This document shows positions 35,611-44,877 of a DNA stretch of 64,000 nucleotides, piece by piece. The notes under the pieces were generated by a model. It was not told the DNA's origin. It ran no database searches and saw nothing but the letters and a program-made list of their open reading frames with translations. This stretch comes from Pigmentiphaga sp. (lineage in GTDB: Bacteria; Pseudomonadota; Gammaproteobacteria; Burkholderiales; Burkholderiaceae_B): contig JALOAI010000013.1 of NCBI GenBank assembly GCA_023228945.1, forward strand, positions 94,387 to 158,386, written 5' to 3'. A program made the translations under genes and the position numbers. The stretch's first letter is position 1; each line of letters opens with the position of its first letter.

Positions 35611-35876
35611 TCAATGCCCCCGTAGCCGAAGCTCGACCCGCTCCACGGCGATCTCCGGCTCGCTGACGCCCCGCGCCCGAGCGAGCCATCGCCTTCGAGC
35701 GCTAAGGTGACGGGCACATCGATATCCGCTTCGGGCAGTGCCTGTGTCAATTGTTCGACCATGGCGGCAAACTCGGCGAATGCCGGCACCTGGATCAGGG
35801 TCAAGGACAGTCCGGGAAAGGTCTGCGCCACCGCGTGCGGATTGATCTGGCGCGGCAAGGCCTTCGACATCGGCAT
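35611..35876 (-). pseudogene. Small unidentified reading frame, probably frameshifted
   Basis: From an ATG at 35876 with an AAGGGG ribosome site, a protein-like sequence runs MPMSKALPRQINPHAVAQT to VTLALEGDGSLGRG. The frame then stays open antisense to argH with no sensible sequence. In another frame, directly after a CCCC tract (35669-35672), GVSEPEIAVERVELRLRGH ends in a stop at 35611. Adding one base to the tract would give an 88-residue protein. I do not recognise the family. It converges with argH. Confidence 0.45.
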
Positions 35877-36051
35877 AATCCCCTTTTCGGTTCCCGGATG
35901 GCCATCCTTTGGCGCCATGACCTTACAATGGTGCGGTCGAACCCGCCCGCGCCGCTCGGACGTACCGGCGGGCGAGAAGCCACACCACCCGCGCAAGCCG
36001 AAATCCCGCCTTGCCGCAAGCGACCAATCGTACTTACACGGAGACGCTTCC

Positions 36052-37029
36052 ATGAATTTTCTTCGCCCCATGCGCCACCTCATGCCAGCGCTAGCCCTGA
36101 CAACGGCCTTCGCGACCCTGCCCGCCCAGGCCCAGGAATGGCCCACCCAGACCATTCGGCTGCTGGTCGGCTCGCCGCCCGGCGCACCGTCGGACATCGT
36201 CGCCCGCACCGTTGCGGAAAGCCTGGGCACTTCCCTGGGCCAGCCCGTGGTGGTCGAAAACCGCCCCGGCGCCGGCCTCAACCTGGCGGCGGGTGCCGTG
36301 GCCTCGGCCAAACCCGATGGCCACACTTTTCTCGTCACCTCCGATACGGTGATGACGGTCAACCCCCTGATCTATAGCAGCCTGAGTTTCGATGCCCGCA
36401 AGGATCTGGTTCCGGTTTCGGTGCTGGCCGGCTTTACCCAGATGATGATCTGCAACGCCGACCGCGGCATCAAAACACTGCCCGAGCTGCTCGAGCGCGC
36501 CAAAAAAGACAACCTCACCTACGCCTCGGGCGGTTCGGGCGTGCCCGGCCATCTCGCCGCGGAAATGTTCCTGGCCGAATCCGGCGTCGAAATGACCCAC
36601 GTGCCCTATCGCGGTCCGGCCCCCGCCATTACCGACGTTGTCGGCGGCGTGGTCGATTGCGGCTTTCTCACCACGCCGCAGGTGCTGCCCCATGTCAAAT
36701 CGGGCCGGGTGAACGCCCTGGCGGTGTCGTCGGCCAAGCGCTCGGGCCTGGCCCCCGACGTGCCGCCCGCCGCCGAAGTCGGCGTGCCCAATATGGATGC
36801 CACGTTTTATCAGTTCCTGATGGCGCCCGCCGGTACCCCGGAAGCCATCCTCGACAAAATGCAGGCGGCGGCCGCGAAGGTCATGCACAGCGAGGACACC
36901 CGTAAGCGCCTCGCCAACCTCGACGTCGACGCCATGGGCACGACCCGGCAGGAAGCCATCGACCTCCTGGCCAAGACCGGGCCCCGCTGGGCCGAAATCA
37001 TCGAAAAGATCAACCTAAAGGTAGACTAA
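36052..37029 (+). CDS. Bug-family (TctC-like) periplasmic solute receptor
   Basis: A 325-residue receptor with a signal peptide ending in LPAQAQ (~residues 1-25). The mature protein shows the Bug motifs TIRLLVGSPPGAPSDIVAR, VVVENRPGAGLNLAAGAV, GGSGVPGHLAAEMFL and the C-terminal GTPEAILDKMQAA. A GGAG site precedes the ATG. It is monocistronic and has no TctAB partner next to it; the only permease pair in the window is tctBA at 6.2-8.2 kb. A GC-rich stem-loop (37036-37067) follows the stop. Confidence 0.93.
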   Translation: MNFLRPMRHLMPALALTTAFATLPAQAQEWPTQTIRLLVGSPPGAPSDIVARTVAESLGTSLGQPVVVENRPGAGLNLAAGAVASAKPDGHTFLVTSDTVMTVNPLIYSSLSFDARKDLVPVSVLAGFTQMMICNADRGIKTLPELLERAKKDNLTYASGGSGVPGHLAAEMFLAESGVEMTHVPYRGPAPAITDVVGGVVDCGFLTTPQVLPHVKSGRVNALAVSSAKRSGLAPDVPPAAEVGVPNMDATFYQFLMAPAGTPEAILDKMQAAAAKVMHSEDTRKRLANLDVDAMGTTRQEAIDLLAKTGPRWAEIIEKINLKVD

Positions 37030-37035
37030 AACCCA

Positions 37036-37067
37036 GCGCCGTCCCCGCTGGTGCGGGAGCACGGCGC
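37036..37067 (+). terminator. GC-rich stem-loop after the Bug receptor gene
   Basis: GCGCCGT-C-CCCGC pairs with GCGGG-AGC-ACGGCGC across a 4-nt loop. There is no T-tract after it, so it may protect the mRNA end or need Rho. Confidence 0.4.
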
Positions 37068-37244
37068 CTCGAGCGCGCGGGTGCCGGCCCTCCTCTTCGG
37101 CCGAGCCGCGCCCGCGCCGGTCACGGCGGACGAGCGGAGTACCGACTCCCCCTCATTGCACAGCGCGGCGGCGTCGCCACCACCAGCCCCTCCCCGCGGG
37201 CAACACGACAACGAAATGGCGAATGCGCACACCGCGACAGCCGT

Positions 37245-37306
37245 CTGTCATCAAAATGACATGAATTTGTCATAATCTCGTCTTCGTTTTGTCATCCGCC
37301 TGTCAG
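37245..37306 (+). promoter_or_regulatory. Pho-box array upstream of pstS
   Basis: PhoB half-sites in 11-bp phase: CTGTCAT (37245), ATGACAT (37256), TTGTCAT (37267), a weak TCGTCTT (37278), TTGTCAT (37289) and CTGTCAG (37300). Three dimer sites in a row are expected to bind phosphorylated PhoB and activate pstSCAB when phosphate is low. CATAAT (37271-37276) is a candidate -10 box for the first dimer. The remaining gap (37068-37244 and 37307-37460) shows nothing else I can name. Confidence 0.8.
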
Positions 37307-37460
37307 ATGTGCGGTGGATGGCGTGTCCGGTTCTCCGGTGGCCGGCCTTGCCGCAAGGTGCAGGGCAGCCCCGCTTTACCCTTACACGGCACGCGGCGGC
37401 GAGGGTCCGCCGCAGCCTCGAGGCCGCTCCGGCGGTCGTGGCGCCGTCTTCAGGATCGTC

Positions 37461-38510
37461 ATGTCCCGACCCCGACGTCTCACGCTTTGCCGTTTTTTGC
37501 CCTTGCTGCTGGCACTGGCCGCGCCATGGGCGCACGCTCTCAACATCACGGGGGCTGGAGCCTCGTTTCCCTTCCCCGTCTACGCCTTCTGGGCCCATGA
37601 GTACCGCGACGCGGCCGATCGCCTGGTCAACTATCAATCCATCGGCTCGGGCGGCGGCGTGGCGCAGATCACCCGCGGCACCGTGGATTTCGGCGCCACC
37701 GATGCGCCTCTCGACGGCGAGGAACTGGCCGAACGCGGTCTGGTGCAGTTTCCTTCCGTGCTGGGCGGCACCGTGCCGGTCGTCAATATTCCCGGCATCG
37801 CGCCGGGCGAGCTCAAGCTCACCGGCGCCGAGCTGGCCGACATCTTTCTCGGCAAGATCCGAAAATGGAACGATCCGGTGCTGGTGGCCCGCAACCCGGG
37901 GCTTGAACTGCCCGATGCCGAGATCCTCGTCGTCCACCGCTCCGATGGCTCCGGCACCACCTATGGCTGGACGCACTACCTGGCCCAGGTCTCGCCCGAA
38001 TGGGCCAGCCAGGTGGGCGTGGGCAAGGCCGTGAAATGGCCCACCGGCCAGGGCGGCAAGGGCAACGAAGGCGTGGCCAACTATGTGCGCCAATTGCAGA
38101 ACACCATTGGCTTCGTCGAATACGGCTTCGCGCGCCAGAGCGGCTTGTCCCATGTATCGCTGCAGAACCGTGAAGGCAACTTCGTGCAGCCCAACGCCGA
38201 GAGCTTCATGGCAGCGGCCGCCAACGCCGACTGGGAGGCCGTACCGGGCATGGGTGTGATGCTGACCAACCAGCCGGGCGCCGAGGCCTGGCCGCTGGCC
38301 GCCGCCACCTACATCCTGGTGCCCACGCGCCCGGATACGCCGGAGCGCGTGCGCGTGGTGTTCGATTTTTTCGACTGGGCCTTCCGGCACGGCGACGATA
38401 CGGCGGAACGCCTGCATTACGTCGCCCTGCCCGATAACGTTGCCGACCTCGTACGCCAGAGCTGGACGCGGGACGTCCGGCCCCGCAACGGCCAATCCGC
38501 CTGGCCCTGA
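37461..38510 (+). CDS. pstS: Phosphate ABC transporter, periplasmic phosphate-binding protein PstS
   Basis: A 349-residue phosphate receptor. Residues 1-26 are a signal peptide (LLLALAAPWAHA). The mature N-terminus NITGAGASFPFPVYAFWA and the later YQSIGSGGGVAQI, DFGATDAPL and HRSDGSGTTYGWTHYLA carry the phosphate-binding residues. The ATG at 37461 is the first start that gives a clean signal peptide. It is first in pstSCAB, behind a Pho-box array, so it should be strongly induced by phosphate starvation. Confidence 0.97.
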   Translation: MSRPRRLTLCRFLPLLLALAAPWAHALNITGAGASFPFPVYAFWAHEYRDAADRLVNYQSIGSGGGVAQITRGTVDFGATDAPLDGEELAERGLVQFPSVLGGTVPVVNIPGIAPGELKLTGAELADIFLGKIRKWNDPVLVARNPGLELPDAEILVVHRSDGSGTTYGWTHYLAQVSPEWASQVGVGKAVKWPTGQGGKGNEGVANYVRQLQNTIGFVEYGFARQSGLSHVSLQNREGNFVQPNAESFMAAAANADWEAVPGMGVMLTNQPGAEAWPLAAATYILVPTRPDTPERVRVVFDFFDWAFRHGDDTAERLHYVALPDNVADLVRQSWTRDVRPRNGQSAWP

Positions 38511-38558
38511 TCCTTCCGGCACCGCCGGCGGCTTCGCTTTCTTTCGCCCGCTCTCCCC

Positions 38559-39494
38559 ATGATCCATACCAATACCCTGCTGGATGCGGCCTTTCGCAAC
38601 CTCACCCGCCTTTTCGCCTTCGCCGTGTTCAGCCTGCTGGCGGCCATCCTGGTGTCGCTGGTCTACGGCAGCCAGGACAGCCTGCGCGAGTTCGGGCTGG
38701 CCTTCCTCTGGACGGCCGATTGGGATCCGGTCAACGACCGCTACGGCGCCCTGATCCCGATCTACGGTACCTTGGTCACGTCGCTGCTCGCGCTGCTGAT
38801 CGCCGTCCCGGTTTCGTTCGGCATCGCCTTGTTCCTTACCGAGCTGGCTCCCGCCTGGCTGCGCCGGCCGCTGGGCACCGCGATCGAAATGCTGGCCGCG
38901 ATCCCCTCCATCATCTACGGCATGTGGGGGCTGTTCGTGTTTGTACCGCTGTTCCAGCGCACCCTGCAGCCTTGGCTGATCGACGTCCTGAGCTGGATCC
39001 CCGGCATCGGTTTCCTGTTCGAAGGGCCGCCCTTCGGCATCGGCATCTTCACCGCCGGATTGATCCTGGCGGTGATGATCGTGCCTTTCATTACCGCGGT
39101 CATGCGCGACGTGTTCGAACTCGTGCCGCCCATGCTCAAAGAATCGGCCTACGGCCTCGGCGCGACCACGTGGGAGGTATCGCGCAAGGTCGTGCTGCCC
39201 TATACGCGGGTGGGCGCGATGGGCGGCATCATGCTGGGGCTGGGCCGAGCCCTGGGCGAAACCATGGCGGTGACTTTCGTGATCGGCAACGCCTACCGGC
39301 TGTCACCGTCGCTGTTCGCCCCGGGCAACTCCATCGCCTCGGCACTGGCCAACGAGTTCAACGAGGCCTCGGGGCTACAGCTTTCGGCGCTGATCGAGCT
39401 CGGCTTGATCCTCTTTCTCATCACCACCATCGTGCTGGCGCTCTCCAAGTACATGCTGCTGCGCCTCTCCCGCCACGAAGGCGCCCGTACCTGA
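38559..39494 (+). CDS. pstC: Phosphate ABC transporter permease PstC
   Basis: A 311-residue inner-membrane permease with six predicted membrane segments. The conserved ABC coupling segment reads ESAYGLGATTWEVSRKVVLPY, and GLGRALGETMAVTFVIGNA follows. It pairs with PstA to form the phosphate channel. It lies 48 bp after pstS. Confidence 0.96.
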   Translation: MIHTNTLLDAAFRNLTRLFAFAVFSLLAAILVSLVYGSQDSLREFGLAFLWTADWDPVNDRYGALIPIYGTLVTSLLALLIAVPVSFGIALFLTELAPAWLRRPLGTAIEMLAAIPSIIYGMWGLFVFVPLFQRTLQPWLIDVLSWIPGIGFLFEGPPFGIGIFTAGLILAVMIVPFITAVMRDVFELVPPMLKESAYGLGATTWEVSRKVVLPYTRVGAMGGIMLGLGRALGETMAVTFVIGNAYRLSPSLFAPGNSIASALANEFNEASGLQLSALIELGLILFLITTIVLALSKYMLLRLSRHEGART

Positions 39495-39511
39495 TACCGC
39501 CGGATCCCGCC

Positions 39512-40360
39512 ATGTCCACCATTTCGATGTCCAATCCGGTCTACCGCCGCCGCCGCCTGGTGAACCGGATCATGTTGACGCTTTCGGGCGCCGCGGTCGC
39601 CTTCGGCCTGTTCTGGCTGTTCTGGATCATCCTGACCCTGCTGGTCAAGGGTGCCGGTTCGTTCTCGCTGGCCTTGTTCACCGCCAGCACGCCGCCGCCG
39701 GGCTTGCCGGGCGGCCTGCTCAACGCCATCGTCGGCAGCGTGCTGATGTCGCTGGTGGGCGTACTGATCGGCACCCCGGTGGGCGTACTGGCCGGAACGT
39801 ATCTGGCCGAGTACGGCTCGCGAGGCTGGCTGGCGCCCGCCACACGCTTCCTCAACGACGTACTGCTGTCAGCGCCCTCGATCGTGATCGGTCTGTTCGT
39901 CTACACCATGTATGTGGCCCAGGTAGGTCACTACTCGGGCTGGGCGGGCGCGGTGGCGTTGTCGATCATCGTGATCCCGGTGGTGGTGCGCACCACCGAC
40001 AACATGCTGATGCTGGTGCCCAATAGCCTGCGCGAAGCCGCGGTGGCGCTGGGCTGCCCCAAATGGAAGATGATTTCCCTGGTGTGCTATCGCGCCGCCA
40101 TGTCCGGCATCATCACCGGAGTGCTGCTGGCCGTGGCTCGCATCGCCGGCGAAACCGCGCCCCTGATGTTCACGGCATTGTCCAATCAATTTCTGAGTTT
40201 CGACATGAACCAGCCGCTGGCCAACCTGCCCATGGTGATTTTCCAGTACGCCGCCAGCCCCTTCCAGGACTGGCAGACGCTGGCCTGGGCCGGCGCGGCC
40301 CTGATCACCCTGCTGGTGCTGGGCATCAACATCCTGGCTCGCTCGTTGTTCCGCAAATGA
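39512..40360 (+). CDS. pstA: Phosphate ABC transporter permease PstA
   Basis: A 282-residue permease with six membrane segments. Typical motifs are IGTPVGVLAGTYLAEYG, SAPSIVIGLFVYTMYV, the coupling segment REAAVALGCPKWKMISLV and RIAGETAPLMFTAL. The start is the ATG at 39512, 17 bp after pstC. The upstream part of the same open frame lies over pstC and is not coding. Confidence 0.96.
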   Translation: MSTISMSNPVYRRRRLVNRIMLTLSGAAVAFGLFWLFWIILTLLVKGAGSFSLALFTASTPPPGLPGGLLNAIVGSVLMSLVGVLIGTPVGVLAGTYLAEYGSRGWLAPATRFLNDVLLSAPSIVIGLFVYTMYVAQVGHYSGWAGAVALSIIVIPVVVRTTDNMLMLVPNSLREAAVALGCPKWKMISLVCYRAAMSGIITGVLLAVARIAGETAPLMFTALSNQFLSFDMNQPLANLPMVIFQYAASPFQDWQTLAWAGAALITLLVLGINILARSLFRK

Positions 40361-40380
40361 ATTCCCTCCAAGGCACCACC

Positions 40381-41151
40381 ATGTCCCAACCGACCGCGCG
40401 TACCAAGCTCGAAGTCAAGAACCTCAACTTCTATTACGGCCAGTACCACGCCCTGCGCAACGTCAGCTTGCAGATCCGGGAGAACCGGGTCACGGCGTTC
40501 ATCGGCCCGTCGGGCTGCGGCAAGTCCACCCTGCTGCGCACCTTCAACCGGATGTTCGAGCTCTACCCGGGCCAGCGCGCCGAAGGCCAGATCCTGCTCG
40601 ACGGCGAAGACCTGCTCACCTCCAAGCAGGATATTTCGCTGATTCGCGCACAAGTGGGCATGGTGTTCCAGAAGCCCACGCCCTTTCCGATGAGCATCTA
40701 CGACAACATCGCCTTCGGCGTGCGCCTGTTCGAAAAGCTCAATACCGTGGATATGGACGAGCGGGTGGAGTGGGCGCTGACCAAGGCCGCGCTGTGGAAC
40801 GAGGTGAAGGACAAACTGCACCAGAACGGCAACAGCCTCTCGGGCGGCCAGCAGCAGCGCCTGTGCATTGCCCGCGGCATCGCCATCAAGCCGCAGGTGC
40901 TGCTGCTCGACGAACCCTGCTCGGCGCTCGATCCGATTTCCACTGCCAAGGTGGAAGAACTCATCGCCGAGCTGAAGGCCGACTACACCGTGGTGATCGT
41001 GACCCACAATATGCAGCAGGCCGCGCGCTGCTCCGACTACACCGCGTACATGTACCTTGGAGAGCTGATCGAGTACGGCGAGACGGACCAGATCTTCGTC
41101 AAGCCGCGCAAGCAGGCCACCGAAGACTACATCACCGGCCGTTTCGGCTGA
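40381..41151 (+). CDS. pstB: Phosphate ABC transporter ATPase PstB
   Basis: A 256-residue ATPase with Walker A (GPSGCGKSTLLRTFNRM), the PstB-specific FQKPTPFPMSIYDN, the ABC signature (LSGGQQQRLCIARGI) and Walker B (VLLLDEPCSALDPIS). It energises PstCA. I use the ATG at 40381, which has AAGG upstream; an ATG at 40357 overlapping the pstA stop would add eight residues. phoU, often the next gene, is not here but lies alone at 60.6 kb. Confidence 0.96.
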   Translation: MSQPTARTKLEVKNLNFYYGQYHALRNVSLQIRENRVTAFIGPSGCGKSTLLRTFNRMFELYPGQRAEGQILLDGEDLLTSKQDISLIRAQVGMVFQKPTPFPMSIYDNIAFGVRLFEKLNTVDMDERVEWALTKAALWNEVKDKLHQNGNSLSGGQQQRLCIARGIAIKPQVLLLDEPCSALDPISTAKVEELIAELKADYTVVIVTHNMQQAARCSDYTAYMYLGELIEYGETDQIFVKPRKQATEDYITGRFG

Positions 41152-41225
41152 TTCCGGCGCCCGGCACGGCCCGGGCCAGCGGGGCTTGCGGGACGATGGC
41201 CATGAAGGCGTCGCTCCCGCGGGCG

Positions 41226-42449
41226 TCAGGCGGGCGCGCGCCAAAGGCGGCCGAGCCAATCGAAGATCACCGCATTGGATAGCGGGAGGTTGCCCAACTG
41301 GCAGTGCATGTCGCTGCCCAGGCTGGCGAAGCGGTGAACGGTGACCGGCCCGCCCGCCTGGTCCGCGAACTGTTGCAACTGGCGCTCGGTTTCACCCCCC
41401 TCGCCCGTGCCGGCCAGGGCCAGCGTGGGGCATTGGATGTCGGCCAGCATGCTGACCGCGCTGAACTCGCGTATGCGCTCGAACCATCCCGAGAACGTGC
41501 GAACGCCGAAGCGCCGGCATGAGGCCTTGAACATCAGCTTGTTGAGGCGGGGAAAGACTTCGTCGGGAATGTGCGGCAGGTCGTCGAGGCTGAAGTCGTC
41601 ATCATCGGGATTATGGCCGCCCACGAAAGCCGACATATAGGCATGTAGATCGACGATGGGCGAATTGGCGATCAGGGCACGGATGCGATCGTCGTGGGCC
41701 GCGCCGCGCAGGGCGAAGTAACCGCCGAAGCTGATGCCATACAGCGCCAGCCGCTGCGGATCGACGCCGGAACGGGCGAGTACGGCATCGACCATGGCGC
41801 GGATCGGCACTTCGTAGTCGGGCCGGAACACCAGGTCGGGGTGGTCGCGCAGGGCGCCCACCTGGCCAGGTCCTTCGGCCACCGCAACATTGAAGCCACG
41901 CTCCAGGGCCGCCCGCGCCGTTTGGAAGTACAGCTCTTCTCCGGTGCCGTCGAAGCCGGTGATCGTGAGGACCGTGGGCCGCGGAACGGCGGGGTCGGCG
42001 CCAGCGGGCCGCAGGAAATATCCGGGCAGCTCCAGGCCGTCGCATGGATACGGCATGGGTTCGAACGGGGTTTGGAAGTGTGCGGCGGCACGCCGGAACG
42101 ACGCCCGGCTGGCCAGGCCCCATTCACGCTGCTGGGGCTCGAAGGGATCGGCGAAATATTCGGCGCAGCGCCAATACATGCTGGCGCGCAAGGCGTGATC
42201 GCGGGCCGAGATCGGGAACTCCGGGTCGGCGGCCGCGCCCAGGGCGTCCACTTCGGTGGCGAGCGACACAAAGGCCGCGGGCCATTGCGCCGGGTCGTCG
42301 CCCGAGATCGCGGCGCGGGCCGCGAAGACTTCGCCGGGCGTGCCGCCGCCGTAATTGCCGGCGCCGAGCAGGCGCATCAACTGGAAATCGTATTCGCCAC
42401 TGGCAAAACCCTGGATGCGCGTGGCGGTGCGTTCAACGGTATCGGCCAT
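41226..42449 (-). CDS. Alpha/beta hydrolase
   Basis: A 407-residue hydrolase. The N-terminal ~150 residues are helical; the alpha/beta core follows with TVLTITGFDGTGEE (oxyanion region), nucleophile Ser in ALYGISFGGYFALRG and a likely catalytic His in GSDMHCQLG. This layout is like 2,6-dihydroxypseudooxynicotine hydrolase and FrsA/acyl-transferase-like esterases. The substrate is unknown. The ATG at 42449 has AAGGAGG upstream. It converges with pstB and is divergent from the RDD gene. Confidence 0.85.
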   Translation of the reverse strand: MADTVERTATRIQGFASGEYDFQLMRLLGAGNYGGGTPGEVFAARAAISGDDPAQWPAAFVSLATEVDALGAAADPEFPISARDHALRASMYWRCAEYFADPFEPQQREWGLASRASFRRAAAHFQTPFEPMPYPCDGLELPGYFLRPAGADPAVPRPTVLTITGFDGTGEELYFQTARAALERGFNVAVAEGPGQVGALRDHPDLVFRPDYEVPIRAMVDAVLARSGVDPQRLALYGISFGGYFALRGAAHDDRIRALIANSPIVDLHAYMSAFVGGHNPDDDDFSLDDLPHIPDEVFPRLNKLMFKASCRRFGVRTFSGWFERIREFSAVSMLADIQCPTLALAGTGEGGETERQLQQFADQAGGPVTVHRFASLGSDMHCQLGNLPLSNAVIFDWLGRLWRAPA

Positions 42450-42603
42450 GGCTGGCCTCCTTGGAGCGTTGGCGAAACGACGGGGGCGGGCCCAACATTC
42501 TTCATCGTACCGCACGATGATCTCTCCCCGCCATGGGTGGTTTCTTCGACGATCACATCCCGCCCATGATGTGCTCGCGGCGGATCGGTTATCGTAGCGC
42601 CCC

Positions 42604-43101
42604 ATGCCATCCCTTTCTTCTTCCCCGACACGTCCGAGCCGCTGGCGCCTGTTCGCCTGCATGCTCTACGAGGGCGTCCTGCTGTTCGGTGTGGTGTTCC
42701 TGGCCGACTATCTCTTCGATACACTCACCCAGAGCACGCACGCCCTGATGTGGCGCCATCTGCGCCAGGTATGGCTGTTCGTGGCGATCGGCGCCTACTT
42801 CGTGATCAGTTGGCGCTATGGCCAGACCTTGCCCATGAAAACCTGGCACCTCAGGCTCCAGGATGCACAAGGCCGGATTCCGGGCGTGGGGCTTCGCCTG
42901 GCGCGCTATGCGCTCGCCTGGATCCCGGTACTGGCCGCCGCCGGCGTGGTTTGGCTGCTGCACCGCGGCACGGGGCTTCCCGCCATCAATCTGCTGATCG
43001 TGTTCACGCCGTTTGCCGGGTTCGTCTGGTCGTGGTTCGATCGCGACGGGCTCTTTCTCCACGATCGCCTGCTGGGCACGCGTATCGTCAGCGCGCGCTA
43101 G
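42604..43101 (+). CDS. RDD-family membrane protein
   Basis: A 165-residue protein with three to four membrane segments (about 18-40, 60-78, 105-125, 130-145). It has the RDD pattern: R in the first segment region (RLFACMLYEGVLLF), D in FLADYLFD and the paired FVWSWFDRDGLFLHDRLLGTRIV at the C-terminus. The function of this family is poorly known; ion transport has been proposed for some members. The ATG at 42604 gives a normal length. Confidence 0.85.
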   Translation: MPSLSSSPTRPSRWRLFACMLYEGVLLFGVVFLADYLFDTLTQSTHALMWRHLRQVWLFVAIGAYFVISWRYGQTLPMKTWHLRLQDAQGRIPGVGLRLARYALAWIPVLAAAGVVWLLHRGTGLPAINLLIVFTPFAGFVWSWFDRDGLFLHDRLLGTRIVSAR

Positions 43102-43205
43102 GGGCCCGCTTCTGCCTCCCGCGGCGCCACGGCCATGCCTGCGGGGTCTTGCAGTTCGCGGCTTGCTGGGCAATGATGACGGCTGGACAGCCGGACCTCT
43201 TGCCG

Positions 43206-44867
43206 ATGAACCCTCCCAACCAATATCCCGGCCTATACCAGCAATTCCGGTGGCTGGTTCCGGCGCGGTTCTCCATCTCCAACGCTTGCTGCGAACGTTG
43301 GGCGGGCAACTCGGCGGATGCGCGGCGCATCGCCCTGTTTCTCGACGCGGGGGCCGCTGGCCGCGAGATCTGGACTTTCGAACGGCTGCAAGAAACCACC
43401 AACCGATTGGCCCACGCCTTGCGCCGCATGGGCGTGCGCCCGGGCGATCGCCTGGCGGTGATCCTGCCGCCGCGCGGTGAGTTCCTGGCCGGCCTCTTCG
43501 CCGCCTGGACGGTCGGCGCGATCTGCGTGCCCTTGCCGCCGGGACTCGACCCCTACACGCTGGAACGCTGCCTGCGCGACAGCGCGGCCCGCGTGGTGCT
43601 GGTCGACGCCGACAGCCATGCCAAACTCCTGCCGGGCTTGCATCGCTGTACCGCCCTGCAGCAGATCATCGGCCTGGATGTCAGCGACGAACGCGTGGTG
43701 CCCTGGCGTGGCCTGCTGGCTCGGCAACCGGCGGCGGCGCCGGTGCCGCCCGACGCCGCGCCCGACATCGCCTTGCTGTTCTACGATACGCTGCCCGGCT
43801 CGCCGCCCCGCGGCCTGACCCACGCCCACGCGGCCCTCATCGGCGCCCTGCCCGGCTTCGTCGCCTCCCACGATTGGTTTCCACAACAGAGCGGCAGCTA
43901 TTGGGTCGGCCTCGAATGGGCCAGCGCCGCCGGCTTGCTGGGCGGTGTTCTGCCCTGTCTGTATTTTGGCCGGCCGCTGGTGGCCAGCCGCGGCCTGCCG
44001 ATGGCCGAGGCCGGCCACCGCTTACTGCGCCAGCACGGCGTCAGCCACGCCCTGGTGTCGCCGTGGTTGCTGCAGCAATTGCGTCGCCACCCCGAAGCCG
44101 CCCGCACCGGCGCTCCGCCGCTGCTGCGGCAATTGGCCAGCACCGGCCAGCGTCTGACGCCGGGGCTAAGCCATTGGGTACAAAAACAATGGGGCGTCAC
44201 CCTCAACGATCGCTACGGCACCGCCGAAGCGCCGATCGTGGCCGGTCATAGCGCCAGCCGCTGGCCCTCGCCCGCCGGCAGCCTGGGCCTCCCTTATCCC
44301 GGCCACCGCATGGCGATCCTCGACTCCCACGGCCAGCCGCTGCCAGCGGGGCGGATCGGCGACATCGCGATCGCCTATACCGACATTCATCAGGATCCCG
44401 ATCCCGCGCTGTGGCGGGGAGCCTGGCCCGGCCTCGATGGCCAGGACGACGCCTGGTGGCGCACCGGCGATCTCGGCCACCTCGACGCCGAAGGCCATTT
44501 CTGGCTGCACGGCCAGGCCGCCCACCTGCTGCCAGTGGGCGGCGAGGTCGTCGATCCCGAGATCCTCGAAGCGGCCATGCTCGAACACCCCGAGGTGCTC
44601 GACGCCGGCGTGGTGGCGCTGGGCGACGGTCCCGACCACCAGCGTTTCAAAGCCTGGATCGTAGCGCCCGGCACCGACGATCCACGCACCCTGCAACCCG
44701 CGCTCGAAGCCTTGCGACAAGCCATGTGGCCGCCCGCCGCCGCCAGCGTGCCTTGGGTCATCGAACTCACCGACCACCTACCGCGCCAGCCCAGCGGCCG
44801 GCTACAGCGCGCCGCCCTGCGCTCGCGCGACCGCAGCCGGCGCCGGCGCAGCCGCAAGGCGGCCTGA
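43206..44867 (+). CDS. AMP-binding (acyl-CoA synthetase-like) protein with degenerate active site
   Basis: A 553-residue member of the acyl-adenylate-forming superfamily. The N-terminal half follows acyl-CoA synthetases (TNRLAHALRRMGVRPGDRLAVI). The ATP-binding loop, usually YTSGTTGxPKG, is FYDTLPGSPPRGLTH and has lost most Gly/Ser/Thr residues. RYGTAEAP (A5) and WWRTGDLGHLDAEGHFWL (A7-A8) are kept. The C-terminal catalytic Lys is replaced by Arg (QPSGRLQRAAL). Activity may be reduced or different. The start is uncertain: ATG 43206 is used, ATG 43173 is possible. Two 82-bp repeats follow it. Confidence 0.8.
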   Translation: MNPPNQYPGLYQQFRWLVPARFSISNACCERWAGNSADARRIALFLDAGAAGREIWTFERLQETTNRLAHALRRMGVRPGDRLAVILPPRGEFLAGLFAAWTVGAICVPLPPGLDPYTLERCLRDSAARVVLVDADSHAKLLPGLHRCTALQQIIGLDVSDERVVPWRGLLARQPAAAPVPPDAAPDIALLFYDTLPGSPPRGLTHAHAALIGALPGFVASHDWFPQQSGSYWVGLEWASAAGLLGGVLPCLYFGRPLVASRGLPMAEAGHRLLRQHGVSHALVSPWLLQQLRRHPEAARTGAPPLLRQLASTGQRLTPGLSHWVQKQWGVTLNDRYGTAEAPIVAGHSASRWPSPAGSLGLPYPGHRMAILDSHGQPLPAGRIGDIAIAYTDIHQDPDPALWRGAWPGLDGQDDAWWRTGDLGHLDAEGHFWLHGQAAHLLPVGGEVVDPEILEAAMLEHPEVLDAGVVALGDGPDHQRFKAWIVAPGTDDPRTLQPALEALRQAMWPPAAASVPWVIELTDHLPRQPSGRLQRAALRSRDRSRRRRSRKAA

Positions 44868-44877
44868 GGGCTTCTTT

